This document shows positions 35,181-48,700 of a DNA stretch of 64,000 bases, one piece after another. How positions within the stretch are numbered: the stretch's first letter is position 1; every line of letters starts with the position of its first letter. The translations under genes and the position numbers were made by a program. The stretch is from Mesocentrotus franciscanus (Eukaryota; Echinodermata; Echinoidea; Camarodonta; Strongylocentrotidae), in the NCBI GenBank assembly GCA_037976565.1, contig CP137670.1, forward strand, positions 13,540,600 through 13,604,599, in the 5' to 3' direction. The notes below the pieces were generated by a model. That model had not been told where the DNA came from. It worked only from the letters and a program-made list of their open reading frames with translations, and did no database searches.

Positions 35181-35416
35181 AAAATTATTTATATTTTTGT
35201 AGATTTTTGTAGATTTTTTGAGATTCACACAGATTTAGTGATCTCATATTTCAAATATTCATATCTCTCTTGTCATTGGTCCTCTCTGTTTCAAACTTTT
35301 GCCGTGAGCATGGTGAAAATTCCAGCACTTATATATTTTCATTTGAAATTAGAACCAAAAAACAACAGAACACCAGGAAGCATCTACATTGCACACATAC
35401 GAATCCAAACCTACCA

Positions 35417-35665
35417 TCATAATGTAACTAGGATGGACACTAATAATACTACCACATGGACGAAAATATTGAAAGACAGTTTTCCTGCTTTTGAAGTCCC
35501 AGAAAAGGGATAAAAGAAGTCATTTGGCAATTTGGACTCTACGGCTGGTTTCTCAGCCCAATAAGCAGTGGGGTTGGTCGATGCGTCGATGAACTCCACC
35601 GAGACTGAAACTTCAAAGTTTTGAACCAGAGACTCTGCTCCTTGCTGGCAGTAGGGGCCAATGCA
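35417..35665 (-). CDS. Tctn: Tectonic exon 13, C-terminal anchor
   Basis: Acceptor TTCTACAG, entry phase 0, stop TGA at 35417-35419. It encodes [14 protein letters not shown], a linker, and [20 protein letters not shown] at the very end. This last segment could be a transmembrane anchor with almost no cytoplasmic tail, or a GPI-type signal. Confidence 0.9.
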   Translation of the reverse strand, partial: CIGPYCQQGAESLVQNFEVSVSVEFIDASTNPTAYWAEKPAVESKLPNDFFYPFSGTSKAGKLSFNIFVHVVVLLVSILVTL

Positions 35666-36686
35666 CTGTAGAAAGAGAAAGAGAGAGAGAGACAGACAAA
35701 CAGACAGAGATAGAGTTAGAGGCAGAGAGAGGCAGACAGAGGAAGAAAGAGAGAGAGACAAGGATAGAGGCAGAGAGAGACAGATATAGAGTTAGAGGCA
35801 GAGAGAGGAAGAAAGAGAGAGGCGGGGAGAAAGAGAGTCGAGAGACAGAGAAAGAGTTAGAGGCAGAGAGAGAAAGAGAGTTAGAGGCAGAAAGAGAAAG
35901 AGACAGACAGATAGATGGAGAGAGAGAGAGAGAGAGAGCGAGAAGGAAGATAAGAACTTGTTTGGGTGTATTTTTACAGACACTGAAAACATATTTAGGA
36001 GGAAAGGGATTTCTGCTTCAGTACATACACTGTTAAAGCACAGGTACTAAGTCCATGTACATGCATACACATTTTTCTTCATTTAATCATCTAATAATCA
36101 TTACTGTCTGCCTCTATCTGTTCGCTTCTTTCTCCCCTACCCCTGCCTCGATTCCTTTCTCCCTATTAATCTCTTTTTACATTCCTCCTCTTCTCTCTCT
36201 ATCTCTCTCTCCCTTTGTCTTGCTCTCTCTCCCCAATGTCCTACCTCAAGATACTAGACTTTAATTTTAAACCAATGCACTTACTACACTAGCCATATAT
36301 TCTCTGATGATCGCTCCATTTTTTTCTTCTTCCTATCCTATCTTGCTATCCATTCATTAACCTACCAATAATGACATTGATGCATGTACATGTATTTTTC
36401 TATTTTTTTCTCCACAATGTACACCCCCCCCCCATCTCTGAGTCTCTCTCCTGCTACTCCCTCTCCCTCTCACACACCATCTTTCTACCTCTATCTATTT
36501 CTTGTTATCCCCCCTCTCTCTCTCTCTCTCATACACATACACATCATCTAGCTCTCTCTTGCTACTCCCCATCCCTCTCTCTCTCTCTCTCTCTCTCTTT
36601 TCATCCCACCTTTCTTCTCTCTCGCCTGATATCTGAGTATTTGTCCCTATGCTTCAGGAGAATTACATCAGACTCAAATGATACCT

Positions 36687-36718
<32 letters not shown>

Positions 36719-39700
36719 TGTCTCTCTCCTCTCACTTCCCACCCTCTGTTTCTTTCTTACCTGATATCTGACGCATCAGGATAATTATACCTGACTCAAA
36801 TGATACTTTCGCACCTGATATCTGAGTGTCTGGCCAGATGCATCTGACTCTGATGATCCTAATTTCTTTCTCTCTCTCTCTCTCTCTCTTATCTGATATC
36901 TCAGTATTTGTCCTGAAGAATCAGGATTATTAAATCTGATTCTGATGATCCTAACTTCTCTCCCTTTCTTTCTCTCTCTCCCTATCTCTAACCCCCTCCT
37001 TTCCCTATCCCAATACCCCTTCTCTCTGTCTCTCTCCTCTCTCCCCCTGCCTCTTTTTTCTCTTTCTCTCCTGATATTTGAGTGTGTGACTCGATGCATC
37101 AGGATAATTATATCAGACTCAAATGATACCTTCTCTCTCTCTCTCTCTCTGTCTCTCTATCTCTCACTTCCCCTCCCCTCTCTCTCTCTTTCTCACCTGA
37201 TATCTGAGTGTCTGTCCCTATGCATCAGGATAATTATATCAGACTCAAATGATACCTTCTCTGTCTCTCTCTCTCTCTCTTCCTCTCTCTCTCTCTATCT
37301 CTCACTTCCCCTCCCCTTCTCTCTTTCTCACCTGATATCTGAGTGTCTGTCCCTATGCATCAGGATAATTATATCAGACTCAAATGATACCTTCCGTCTC
37401 TCTCTCTCTCTCTCTCTCTCTTCCTCTCTCTATCTCTCTCCTCCCCTTCCCCTCTCCTTCTCTCTCTCTCTCTTTCTCATCTGATATCTAAGTGTCTGTC
37501 CCGATGCATCAGGATAATTACATCTGACTCAAATGATACCGTCTCTCTCTCTCTCCTCTCACTTTCCCTCTCCTTCTCTCTCTTTCTTTCTCACCTGATA
37601 TCTGAGTGTCTGGCCCGATGCATCAGGATAATTATATCTGACTCCGATGATCTTGGCTTGTGGGTTAGCAAGGGCCCCTACATTGGCATAGAGCACTTCT
37701 ATATGGAGGGCCATGTACATGTTGTTACACACGCCTTGCTCATTGCTCTGTAAACAAAATCAAAGAAGGTTAAATGGTAATACAGTGGAAACTCGTTATA
37801 ACGAGGTCCTTGGGACCAAGGAAATTACCTTGTTTTATCAGGAATCTTGTTATAGCAGGGTAAAAAAACATAGGAATATAAAGAGCTGGGACCATCAAAT
37901 CACCTTGTTATAGCAGATACCTCTTTTTTATCAGAGCTCTTTATAATGAGTTTCCACTGTATACAACTCACTCTTAGATCCTAATTAAATGATTGGTCAA
38001 AGGCGGTCATGTGTGAGTCATTTACCAAGACTATCCCACGTTTTTTCATGAAAAATTTTCCAATAGTTTCCAGTACTATCCAATGATTTTTAAGTATGCA
38101 ATGCGCAGCAGTGCACGTAGAGGTTAGCATGCTAATATGCTTTGTGTGGGCCTATACTTGCGTAGCACTGTGTATAAATATGTATACCGGTAGAGGTAAG
38201 TGCGCTGTGTCTCTGTGGGTGTGCGGCAAAGTAAGCCTATTAAACTTGGGATCTATTTGTCAGCGACAATGACACAAAACAATGAATTATTTTTGCATCA
38301 AATTACAAGGATCTAGAAGTTTTGTTGCATGAAACAAATAATGCATGTTTCATTCAATCATTACAGGATCTATCCGCTCTTGTTGATGCTGTTTATGCAT
38401 CTATCGTACTCAGCCTGGTGGATTTGTACGATAGATACATACAGCCTCAACTTGAGCAAATACATTGTATAATGAACCTATTCACATGGATCATTTCATT
38501 GTAAACCAAGTTCTATTTTATGTTGGCAATCTAATTGGTCAAATGACACTCCAATCCAATCCAATCCAGCAATTTTGTTGAGCGCCAATATCTAGTTGCC
38601 GAAACTGGGCATCGTTTAATGAAACTCGTGTTAAACTACCGTAAATCTCCGTGTATAAGGCGCACCCCTTTTTTAAGATTTAAAAAAAAAAAAAAATCAA
38701 TCGCAAGTTTGCATTCTCCTATCTCTTATGTACATGGTTGCGATTGATATCAATCGCAAATAAGTTACGATTGATATCAACTCTTTGTAATACGGGGCCC
38801 TGGTCTGTGTTAAAAAACCCATGCGGGGAAGGTCTTTCATTTAACTGCGAGGTGCAGTTGAAGGCGCCGATTTGTGCTTGTGAACTTGTCACAAATAATA
38901 GGAACAATGTCGTTTTTTAGAAGAATGTGTAAGATCATTAATGTAAATAAAAACAGTAGAGGACCTAGGATAGGACCTTGTGGTATGCCATGTGTAATAG
39001 AAGAAAAATTGGAGGAATTATTATAAACTACATATTGACATCTATTAGAAAGATTACTTTCAAACCAAGATGACAGACAAATTTGAGTGTTGTTCTAGTT
39101 TCCGAGTGGTGAGTCAACACACCGATTACTGAGCTGGGAGACATTGCCAGGCATAGCGCCAGGTGGAGGGGCACAAATCGAAACTTTAAAAAAAAAAAAA
39201 TTTTCGGCGGCATAAAAGTGCGCCTTATACATGGAGATTTACGGTAAATACACGTATTTTAATGGGATGTCGATGAACTCGTACCTAGGACGGTTTTGTG
39301 AAACACTGCCCTGAATCTAACTGGGGTCCATGCTGGGTGTTTTGTGTTATCATAACTTCATACTCCTTACTCCTTACTCCATAGAATGTCTCAAGTTTTT
39401 TGAGGTTAATCCAATGTAAAGTACAAACACAAAGTACGCAATCTTAGTTTTCATCCAATCTACTACAGTGAAACCTGTCTAAAAAGACCGCCCAAGGGAG
39501 ACAAGAAAAGTGGTCTTTATAGGCAGGTGGTCTTTGTAGACAGGTGCCTATAGTACATGTTCTAATGAGAAACCATTTTCAAGGGAAACAAAAAATGTGG
39601 TCTTTGTAGACAGGTGGTCACTAAAGCAGGTTTGACTGTATTTACACTTATCCACTCACCATCGGGTTGCTAGAAATCGGGTCCTCAAAGATCTCCACCC

Positions 39701-42700
39701 AATCACCTACGACCTCTGGCAGTGAATTCCCAAAGGTGGCGACGTGGCTCGGATGGTTACCGTTCAGGGCGTTTAGCGCAGTGGCCTGAATCAGGCCGCA
39801 GACATCCGATACACTCTCGTATGAAACCCTGAAAGGAACACCATGGTAAAGAGAGATAATGACAGGTTATAGAAGAGAAGGTTAAAGTCTGGTTGTGTGA
39901 CATTTCTCATCCATTTTATGCCCATATGGAAGAGTAACACAGTATAAATAGTTCAAAGCTAATCAACATGCCTAGCTGTACTAGAATTTAAATGTAAACT
40001 ATGAGCAAATGAAATGACACTCTTATATATTTTTATTTCCTTTTCTCAACAGATCCCTCTTCCTCTCTCTGTTCTCTCTGTTGTCTTCCCCAGCTTGTCT
40101 CTTTACATTTCTCGTCACCATATACACATGCATCTAAATATTTACTTATACATGTGGGTATGTAAAACAAATTAACAGACACACAATAATATTTATATTT
40201 TAAACTTGGACCTACTGGATAGTGCAACCGCTGCGTAAATTCTCTCCAAACGTGATAGGCAAACGAGAATCGGAGTCATTCAGGCATGTTCCGTCGCCGG
40301 AGCTCCGTACGACTGTAAGCCAGCCATCGGGATCAGCTCCTACAGATATAGCCTGCGTAAGACTTGGGTTAAGGCTAATAGTGTAGCAGTAGTGTAGATG
40401 CAGCATTCGGTATCAACAGAATTTTCCTATAATTTGTTTTCTTTTGGCATCAATTACCCGGTACGTAATTGGGGCAGGCCGTACGTTTTCCCTACCTGGC
40501 AACTAATGTATATAATTTCCATTCTGACTATTCAACAGGAAGTACATTTGTACATGGATTCCTAAGAGGTGAATGAAAAAAACTGTAATGATGCCGCACT
40601 TCACAAAGACATAAGCAATAAATTTGATTCCATTATGAAATTTGCCTATTGGTTGGCTTTACAAGATTATTCCTACTGGCAATCTTTGCCTATTTTAAAG
40701 GTATAGACCAGTTCTGGTCATGCGATTGCATTGTGAAAGAAACATTGCGGAATCGATCAGAAAAGGTTGATCATCTAGCATAGAAGTATTGGTGTGTACT
40801 GCAAGGTTCTGGAATCATCAAAATGATAAGAAATTTGGCCCAGTCTTGGTAAAGTTACAAGTACTGTACACAGAAAGATGTATATGCACTACGCGATATT
40901 TATCCAGTCCGATCAATATGATAACTTACCAAATATATCAATTAGTAGGCGTTTCCGGCAAAATTTGTATCATCACGTATTAGTCAAAACATATTCTTTC
41001 ACATGATTGGTAATAAGAGCTTCCATTTCATTTTTGAGAGGGAGGGGGGTTTTCCAAAGCTGGTCTATACCTTTAATGCGTATTTACCTTTTTCCATGTT
41101 CGTCTACCCGCCAGTGAAAAGGAGGTGATTATATGCTTATATGCACATATGCACTTCGCATTGACATATGTCAAAATAGCCTACGATATCGGTATTTGCA
41201 GAACTGTTGCCCATTAGCTCCCAGCATGCATGTCTATTCGGAGTCAGCGAAAAAAAGAAATCACATATTTCTGTGATAGCTTTTACAATCACTGCAACCA
41301 TCTGGATATGGAATCTATAGTAGAGGTGTCGTGGACGAGTGGATATGTCACCGGACTGTGGATCACAAGGTCCGCGGTTCAAGTCACACCGCGGCATTAA
41401 TGTCCTTTGGCAAGACATTGATCTACATTTGCCACTCTCCACCCAGGTGTTAAATGGGTACCCGGTAGGATGCAAAAGCTAATGTGCTTAGATTAGCAAG
41501 TGTGCGCTTGTAAAAATGACGCCTGGCTGGAATGCTCCCAGGGAGTGGAGAATGTGCATACATTGTGTGCGGGTAAGCCTGAATCCGATGACCGGGGTAA
41601 TAATATATATATCTGTTAAGCGCTTTGAGAGGGCCTTCGGTCCTGAAAAGCGCTATATAAGAACTAGCTATTTTATTATTATTATTTGTCAAGTGACCTC
41701 ATTTAGATCAATCGTGTTGCAAGATTTTTTGGTATGTTGGATTTAATAAAGGATATTTGACACTCTCGTCCGGTTGCGTTTCTTCTACTAGGTTCCCAGC
41801 CATCAAGGGTTGACCAATCACATAACCAGGATTGCCGCTACGAGGGTAGACATCCATCTCATCACGCTGCGTGCAGAAAAAGAGAGAGAGTGAGAGAGGG
41901 AGAAAGAGAGAGATACAGAGGGAAAAAGAGAGAGAGAGTGAAAACAAAAAGCAGGGGGGGAACAGAGATTGACAGACAGACAGGATGGGAAGTGAGACAG
42001 AGAGAGAGAGATTTGGAAAGGAAAATAGTCAAAGAGATAAAGAGAAAAGGGGAGATGGAGAGTATAAGAAAAAGAGGGAGAGTATAAGAAAAAGAGGGAG
42101 AGTGTAAGAAAAAGAGTGAGAGTAATAAGGAGAGAGAGAGAGAGGAAGAGTAGTGAGCGGGAGGGGTAAAGAGACAAATAGAGAAAACAATAAGAAATAT
42201 TAAACCAGAACGTGGATGACGTAGCACTCATCCGCATCTCGCAACAACAAATATCGTAAATTTTATGTGGTACACTTTTGAACTGGTCAAAAAATAAAAA
42301 TTTGATGCCCTGGAAGGGACATAATTTCATTTAGCTGTACAAGATTAAATAGAAACTAAAGGAAATGGAATGAAAATTGGTTGAAAAATATATAGTTTTA
42401 TGACAAGGAGGACTCAAACTTAGTAAGAGATAAATGTAAACATACTCACCTTTTATTATGATAAGAAAAGGACAGAGGTATAAATAGTCAGTAAATTGTC
42501 AACAGAAAAATATGGCAAAATAACAATTTTGTAAGGGACAAAAACGAGTTAGTGTGAGAAAATTGTTAAAATATTTAAACAAATTGAAGAATTAGGAGGT
42601 AACAAGAGAATGAAAACAATGCATGCATTATACTGATGAATCAAAACAAAATTAAATATTATGATTTTTCAGCCATTTTGCACTCAGGTGTGTTGGATGT

Positions 42701-45700
42701 TGTGCTTGCCTTGAGTGCAAGATGTTGCCAACCTCCGCAACTTGGAGGCAGATCACACATCCTATTATTCACAAGAATTGTATCCAAAGCTCATTGTGAA
42801 ATATCTGCCATAGAATGTAACATCCCATACAATTTGAGAAGGGCTATTTGATGAAATGCTACTCCCTTTGAGAGAAAACAATAAGAGAACAGAGTTTTTT
42901 GAAGAAGAGGAGTTAGTGAGTAAAAATCTTTTATGGCAAATTGAATACTGTTTATAACCGAAACAATAAAAAAGCATGCATAAAACTGGAAAGCAACACA
43001 AATCTGTTACAAATCGACCACCATTTCTCTAAATTTATATTCGCTAGTACATTTATCATTTCTTGATATTTCCTATCATTTATAAAATTGTTATATTTTT
43101 GCCAGATTGGGCCACCAGCATAAACAATAACTGTGAGCATTGTTCTACCATGGACCCTACTACCATAGTTCTACTTATCCAAAGTGTGTGTGCAAGGGGG
43201 TATGCAGTGTGATTGCCATGCCTAGGCCTATCCTGGCCTTGCGCTAGTAGCGCCCGGGAGTAGCGCTTTGCTGAAAACAAAATGTGTTCTGAACATTTAA
43301 TTTTCAACCTCTCTTTTCTCCTCTTTTAATCCACAAATCAAGTCAGTGTTTTCTGTGAGGGATCAAATTTGCAAATAATCATCCTAATATTTTGCACAAA
43401 ACTTTAAAAATGAAATGAAAGAGAAGAAGCATTTTTTGTTATTTTTGGAATAAATTTGAATAAATTACCATAATTAATCAATGGAGCAAAATCTCAAAAT
43501 TCTGTGTAGATTTTTAGTGAACCAAATTTAGCTCTACCAGATAAAGCAAACCAAATCAAAATCGGTCAAGAAATGAGGGAGAAGAAGCAATTTTTGTTTT
43601 TTCTGGAATAAATTTTGCAAAAATTAATTAATGGAGAAAATTTCAAAATTCTGCGTAGAGGTATAGTGTACCAAAGTTAGCTCTATGATATAAAGCAAAC
43701 CAAATCAAAATCGGTCAAGAAATGAAGGAGAAGAAGCATTTTTGTGATTTGAATAAATTTGCATAAATTAGCATAGATAATGAATTTCTCGATTCTGTGT
43801 AGAAGTTTTAAATCCCCCTCCTAGCCCTATCATATGAAACAATCAGAATCAAAATCGGTTGAAAAATAACGAAGAAGAAGCATTTTGAAAACTGAGGACA
43901 GACGGACGGACGGACGACAGATGCCACGCCATGGCATAAGCTCATCGGGCCCTTCGAGCCGGATGAGCTAAAAATTCAGGAATCATTCAAAAATGCAAAG
44001 AACAACAATAAAGAACAAAGCAGGAGCAAGTGTCATACAATTACCCATTATCCTCTCTCCTTGATGGGTTTTGGGGGAGAATTTTAATTTTTTGAACTCA
44101 CCTTGATAAACTCTGTAGAAAAGGTCTGAGAGGGATTAAGGTCAGTTGAGGTCAATGACCCCAGTAGCAGCTCGACCTCTACTTCCTCTATGCCATCAGT
44201 TGAATTATGGGTGATGATGTATTTGACCTGGAGAAAAAAAATAGGTGTTAGAATAGTCTTGTCTCTTTAAGAGTGAAACAATTTTTTCCAGTTTTACAAA
44301 TCTGAGATGCATGGCCCTTCGTGTTATCAGTGTCTGTGATATGGTGTAATATTGAAAACCCTAAAATAATTGCGCTTCAAAATTATCATAAAGTGCCTAA
44401 AAAAAGTAAAAATCTTTGAGTGACCGGTTTTACCATACTGGTACTCATTTTCCCCAATAGACTGTACTGTTATAAAAACCATTGGGAAAACAGTTTTTGA
44501 AATTTCGAATTCCAATCATAAATATCTTGATAATCAGACAGGCGATCGGCTTGTAAAAGTCATGGGATTCCTGACTGACCTAAAGGTTTATAATTAGCCC
44601 CTCGTCGACGAAGTCGGAGGGGATATAGTAACGCTGCTGTCCTTCCTTCCGTCCGTAACACATTTGGTTTCCAATCGATAACTTCAGTAATGTTTGACGG
44701 ATTTTAATGAAATTTGATATGAAGGTACATGATATCAATATACAGGCTAAGTTCCATTTCGGAGTATGTAGGTCAAAGGTCAAAAGTCAAAGGTCATAGC
44801 TCATTAAATATGCAAAAAAATACAAATCTGGTTTCTGATCGATAACTTTATTAATATTTGACGGATTTTAATGAAATTTGATATGAAGGTACATGGTGTC
44901 AAGACACAACCTAAGTTTGATTTCGGAGTTTGTAGGTCAAAGGTCACAGCTCATTAAATATGCGAACCTTGTTTCCGTTTGATAACTTAAATAAGGTTTG
45001 ACGGATTTTAATCAAATTTGATATGAAGGTACATGGCATCAAAACACAGCTTAAGTTCAATTTCCGAGTATGTAGGTCATAGGTCATAGCTCATTAAATA
45101 TGCAAATCTGGTTTCTGTTCGATAACTTTAGAAATGTTTGACAGATTTTAATCAAATTTGATATGAAGGTACATGGTATCAAAACACAGCCTAAGTTTGT
45201 TTTCGAGTATGAAGGTCAAAGGTCATAGCTCATTAAATATGCGAATCTGGTTTCCGTTCGAAAACTTTAGTAATGTTTGACGGATTTTAATGAAATTTGA
45301 TATGGGGGTACATGGTATCAAAACACAGCCTAAGTTCAATTTCCGGGTATGTAGGTCATAGGTCATAGCTCATTGAATATGCGAATCTGGTTTCTGTTAA
45401 AAAACTTTAGTAATGTTTGACGGATTTTAATCAAATTTGATATGAAGGTACATGATATCAAAACACAGCCTAAGTTCAATTTCCAGGTATGTAGGTCATA
45501 GGTCATAGGTCATAGCTCATTAAATATGCAAATCTGGTTTCTGTTCGATAACTTTAGTAATGTTTGACGGATTTTAATGAAATTTGATATGAAGGTACAT
45601 GGTATCAAAACACAGCCTAAGTTTGTTTTTCGGAGTATCTGAGGCAAAGATACCCAATCCTTTTAAGAGTGAAACATGTACATGGTGGTAGGAATCTGGT

Positions 45701-48700
45701 ACATGTCGTTTGAGTAGGTGCGATGGCTCAGTGGGAGAGCAGTGGTCTCATAATCGAGAGGTCCCAGGTTCGAAACCAATTCAATGCGCTCGTGCCCTTT
45801 GGTAAGGCGTTAATCCTCATTATCAAGTCCCTCGGGGAGGACTTAAAGTGGTCCGTCCCCTGGTTGTTTTTTACTTACAAGCATATACAACTATGTACAT
45901 GAATTCTTAGCAGTCAGGTAAAACAAACATCGATCATCAGGTACAAACTCTAGTCAGTCGTAGTGCAGAGATGCCAACCTCTTGACACAAAAAAACAGAC
46001 TGAATATCCTAAAAAATCAGATTTTCACGAAAACTCGACACTTTTGGCCCCGGGCCAGTAAAATTTCAGAAAAATGTTTTAGTGGTAAGAACGGTCAAGT
46101 AAAATGTTTGCTCTTTCATTAAATTTTAATGAGAAAGTTGTAAAGCAAAGTTTTTGTTGGGGTTGCGGGGGGTTACTTGTACATGTTTCTATGCGATTCC
46201 CTGGTTTATATGGGTTTTATGTTGTTTTTTGTTGTTGAAATATTTGAAGAAAAAAGAAAATCATATTTTAAGAGGTGATATCGTATTATCGTATTTCAGT
46301 CTTAATATCGTACTAAATACGATTTAATTGTACTGGTTGGCATCTATGTTAGTGCCTAACCATCCTGAGTAATCAGTATCACCAACATCATCATCATCAT
46401 CATCACCATCATTATCACAAGTATCTCCAATACACCATCATCATTAATAATCATCATTGCTATCATTGTTATCAGGCCCTGAGTATTAAAAAAATATATA
46501 TATATTCACATTTGTCATTATACCGTTCGTCCCCCAAAAAACTATACACTTTTGAAATGGCTGCCGAATAAAAAATATATGACTCTGGGGGAAAAGTTTT
46601 ATATGTATGGAAAGCTCATAAACTCAACTTTCATATGACACCAAAAAGTCTGAAAATAATTCATGCTTGGGTGAGCACTGCTCACTTTTGTAAAGGGAAT
46701 GAAAATTAGGTTGCGCAGGAATTAGCCTTCCAATTTGTGAGAGGTAAATCCTTTGGAGCTTACAAAATTGAGCCAAGAGGACGTTCGCTTATATCATTTT
46801 ACGAAGAAACGACCTTGTGGCTCCTGGGAGACAAATTCTCACCTCTAGAACTACATCTTGGCACGTTCCGCTGGACGCATTATACAACGGAAACGGGACG
46901 TCCTCCATCGTGTAGTTGCAGTCCACCACGAAACCGAAGACGATCCGGCACAAGACTGGTAACCGAATGGAAATATTCACCAAACCCGGTTCCTCGTAGA
47001 ACGAATATCCAGGGAGCTCCGTCACAGGGACAAGGGTCGTGAACATGTCGATGACTGTTGCGTTAGGATCCAGCGTGGCAGTGCCGGGGTCAGGGGTCGG
47101 GGTGTTGGCAGCGGGTGTGGTCATCGGAGTGGTAGTGGCTTCAGGCATGGAGGTGGTTATGTTGACCAGAACAGGGCTAGGGAGTGGGTTATCTTGTAAG
47201 AATTGCGGGGTCTGGAGAGCAAAGAAAGAAATATGGGTCATGGATGAAAAAACTTGACAAGCTTTCACAGCAAAAATTAGGAATCTCTGAAAGTATTAAT
47301 GCAGCATACAGTATATTATAAATGCTTCTACACAGAATATGTCCCCCCTGACAAAAATAAGAAGAATTCAGAATTCATTAAATTAGTTTGATAGCTAAAA
47401 AATAAGAATAATTCTTTGACAAATAGAGATTATTGGCAGCTTTGGACAATGAAGGCAGATAACTGATATTACTTTTCCAGACGGAAGTAACCAATCAAAT
47501 AACCGACTCGGCTCCGTAAAACCCACTACACACACACACCTACACGTTTCTAGTCTTTTTAGGAATATAAACATCCCCGAAGATGATATAGAAATTAACT
47601 GCATAACTGAGGACCTACTTTTTCTGTGCAAATATAGCACCTAAATAAAAGTATCCCTATATGAAAGGGCCCTAGATTGTAAACAATTTACAGGGCGCTC
47701 AAACCGAGGATGTCCTTGTTTTGCCAGTGGTCTTCAAAGTGAAGGTACAGTTCTTGTGAATGTCTGAAGTACCCACCCACCAACAAACCCACACACCTTT
47801 TACAGAATATTACTACCCTAGTTATAACATTACGTTTAGACTGAGCACTCGTACATATAGCGCGATTTCTTTCAGGTAATATCCAGAAATTGATAGGAGG
47901 TGAGTTGGCTCCGTCCGACGGTAAAGCATCTGCCTGAAGAACCAGGAGGATAACTGAAGCTAAGCTTCGTCTTGCGTTAACATGTCCCTACCCTGTTTCA
48001 TAGACTCTGGCTTTGTTACAGTGGAAAACACATCATCCCTCGGATACCAGGAATGTGAAGTGCAGGGCCCACACAGCCCTAGTGCGCCCCCAATTGGAGT
48101 ATGCCTCGTAGGCATGGAACCCACACAGCGTCACGGTCACAAAAATGCTAGAGCAAGTACAAAGAACAGCGGCTCGCTTTCTCTACTGTGACTACAGATA
48201 CACCACATCACCCTTGGCTCTTGTGGCAGCACTAGGGTGGGACACACTCCACACACGTCAAATCCTCGACCAATGCACCCTCCTCTACAAGATCCATCAC
48301 CGTCTTGTCTCCATACCCAAACCAACTATTGTCATCCCTGCTACATACATTGTATTTCGGAAGACACGACCACAGCCCGAGGTATGTAATTCCTGATGCA
48401 ACTATCGACTCCTTCAAGTAGGATGTTAAATGGAGGCCTTGTGTAGAGGAGAGTCACCACCTATGTATGTTAAGATCCAATGCACTATTGGAATATGAGT
48501 GCCGTATGCAGAAACCCTGGTGCAGTGGTCTACGTGCTCATCTTTATCAGTTATACTGGGAGGAGAGCCCAAGGATCACAATTATTTCATTCGATGTTCT
48601 CCTCCTAGGCACAGGTGATACCAAATACTTAATACAGTCAAACCTGTCTAAAGCGACCGCACAAGGGAAACATGAAAAGTGGCCTTTGTAGACAGGTGGT

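Noticed and set aside
45718..45780. Possible tRNA gene (box A and box B both good)
   Set aside because: It continues into the SINE body shared with 52220-52395, and no clear cloverleaf with a proper acceptor stem was seen, so it is a SINE head.
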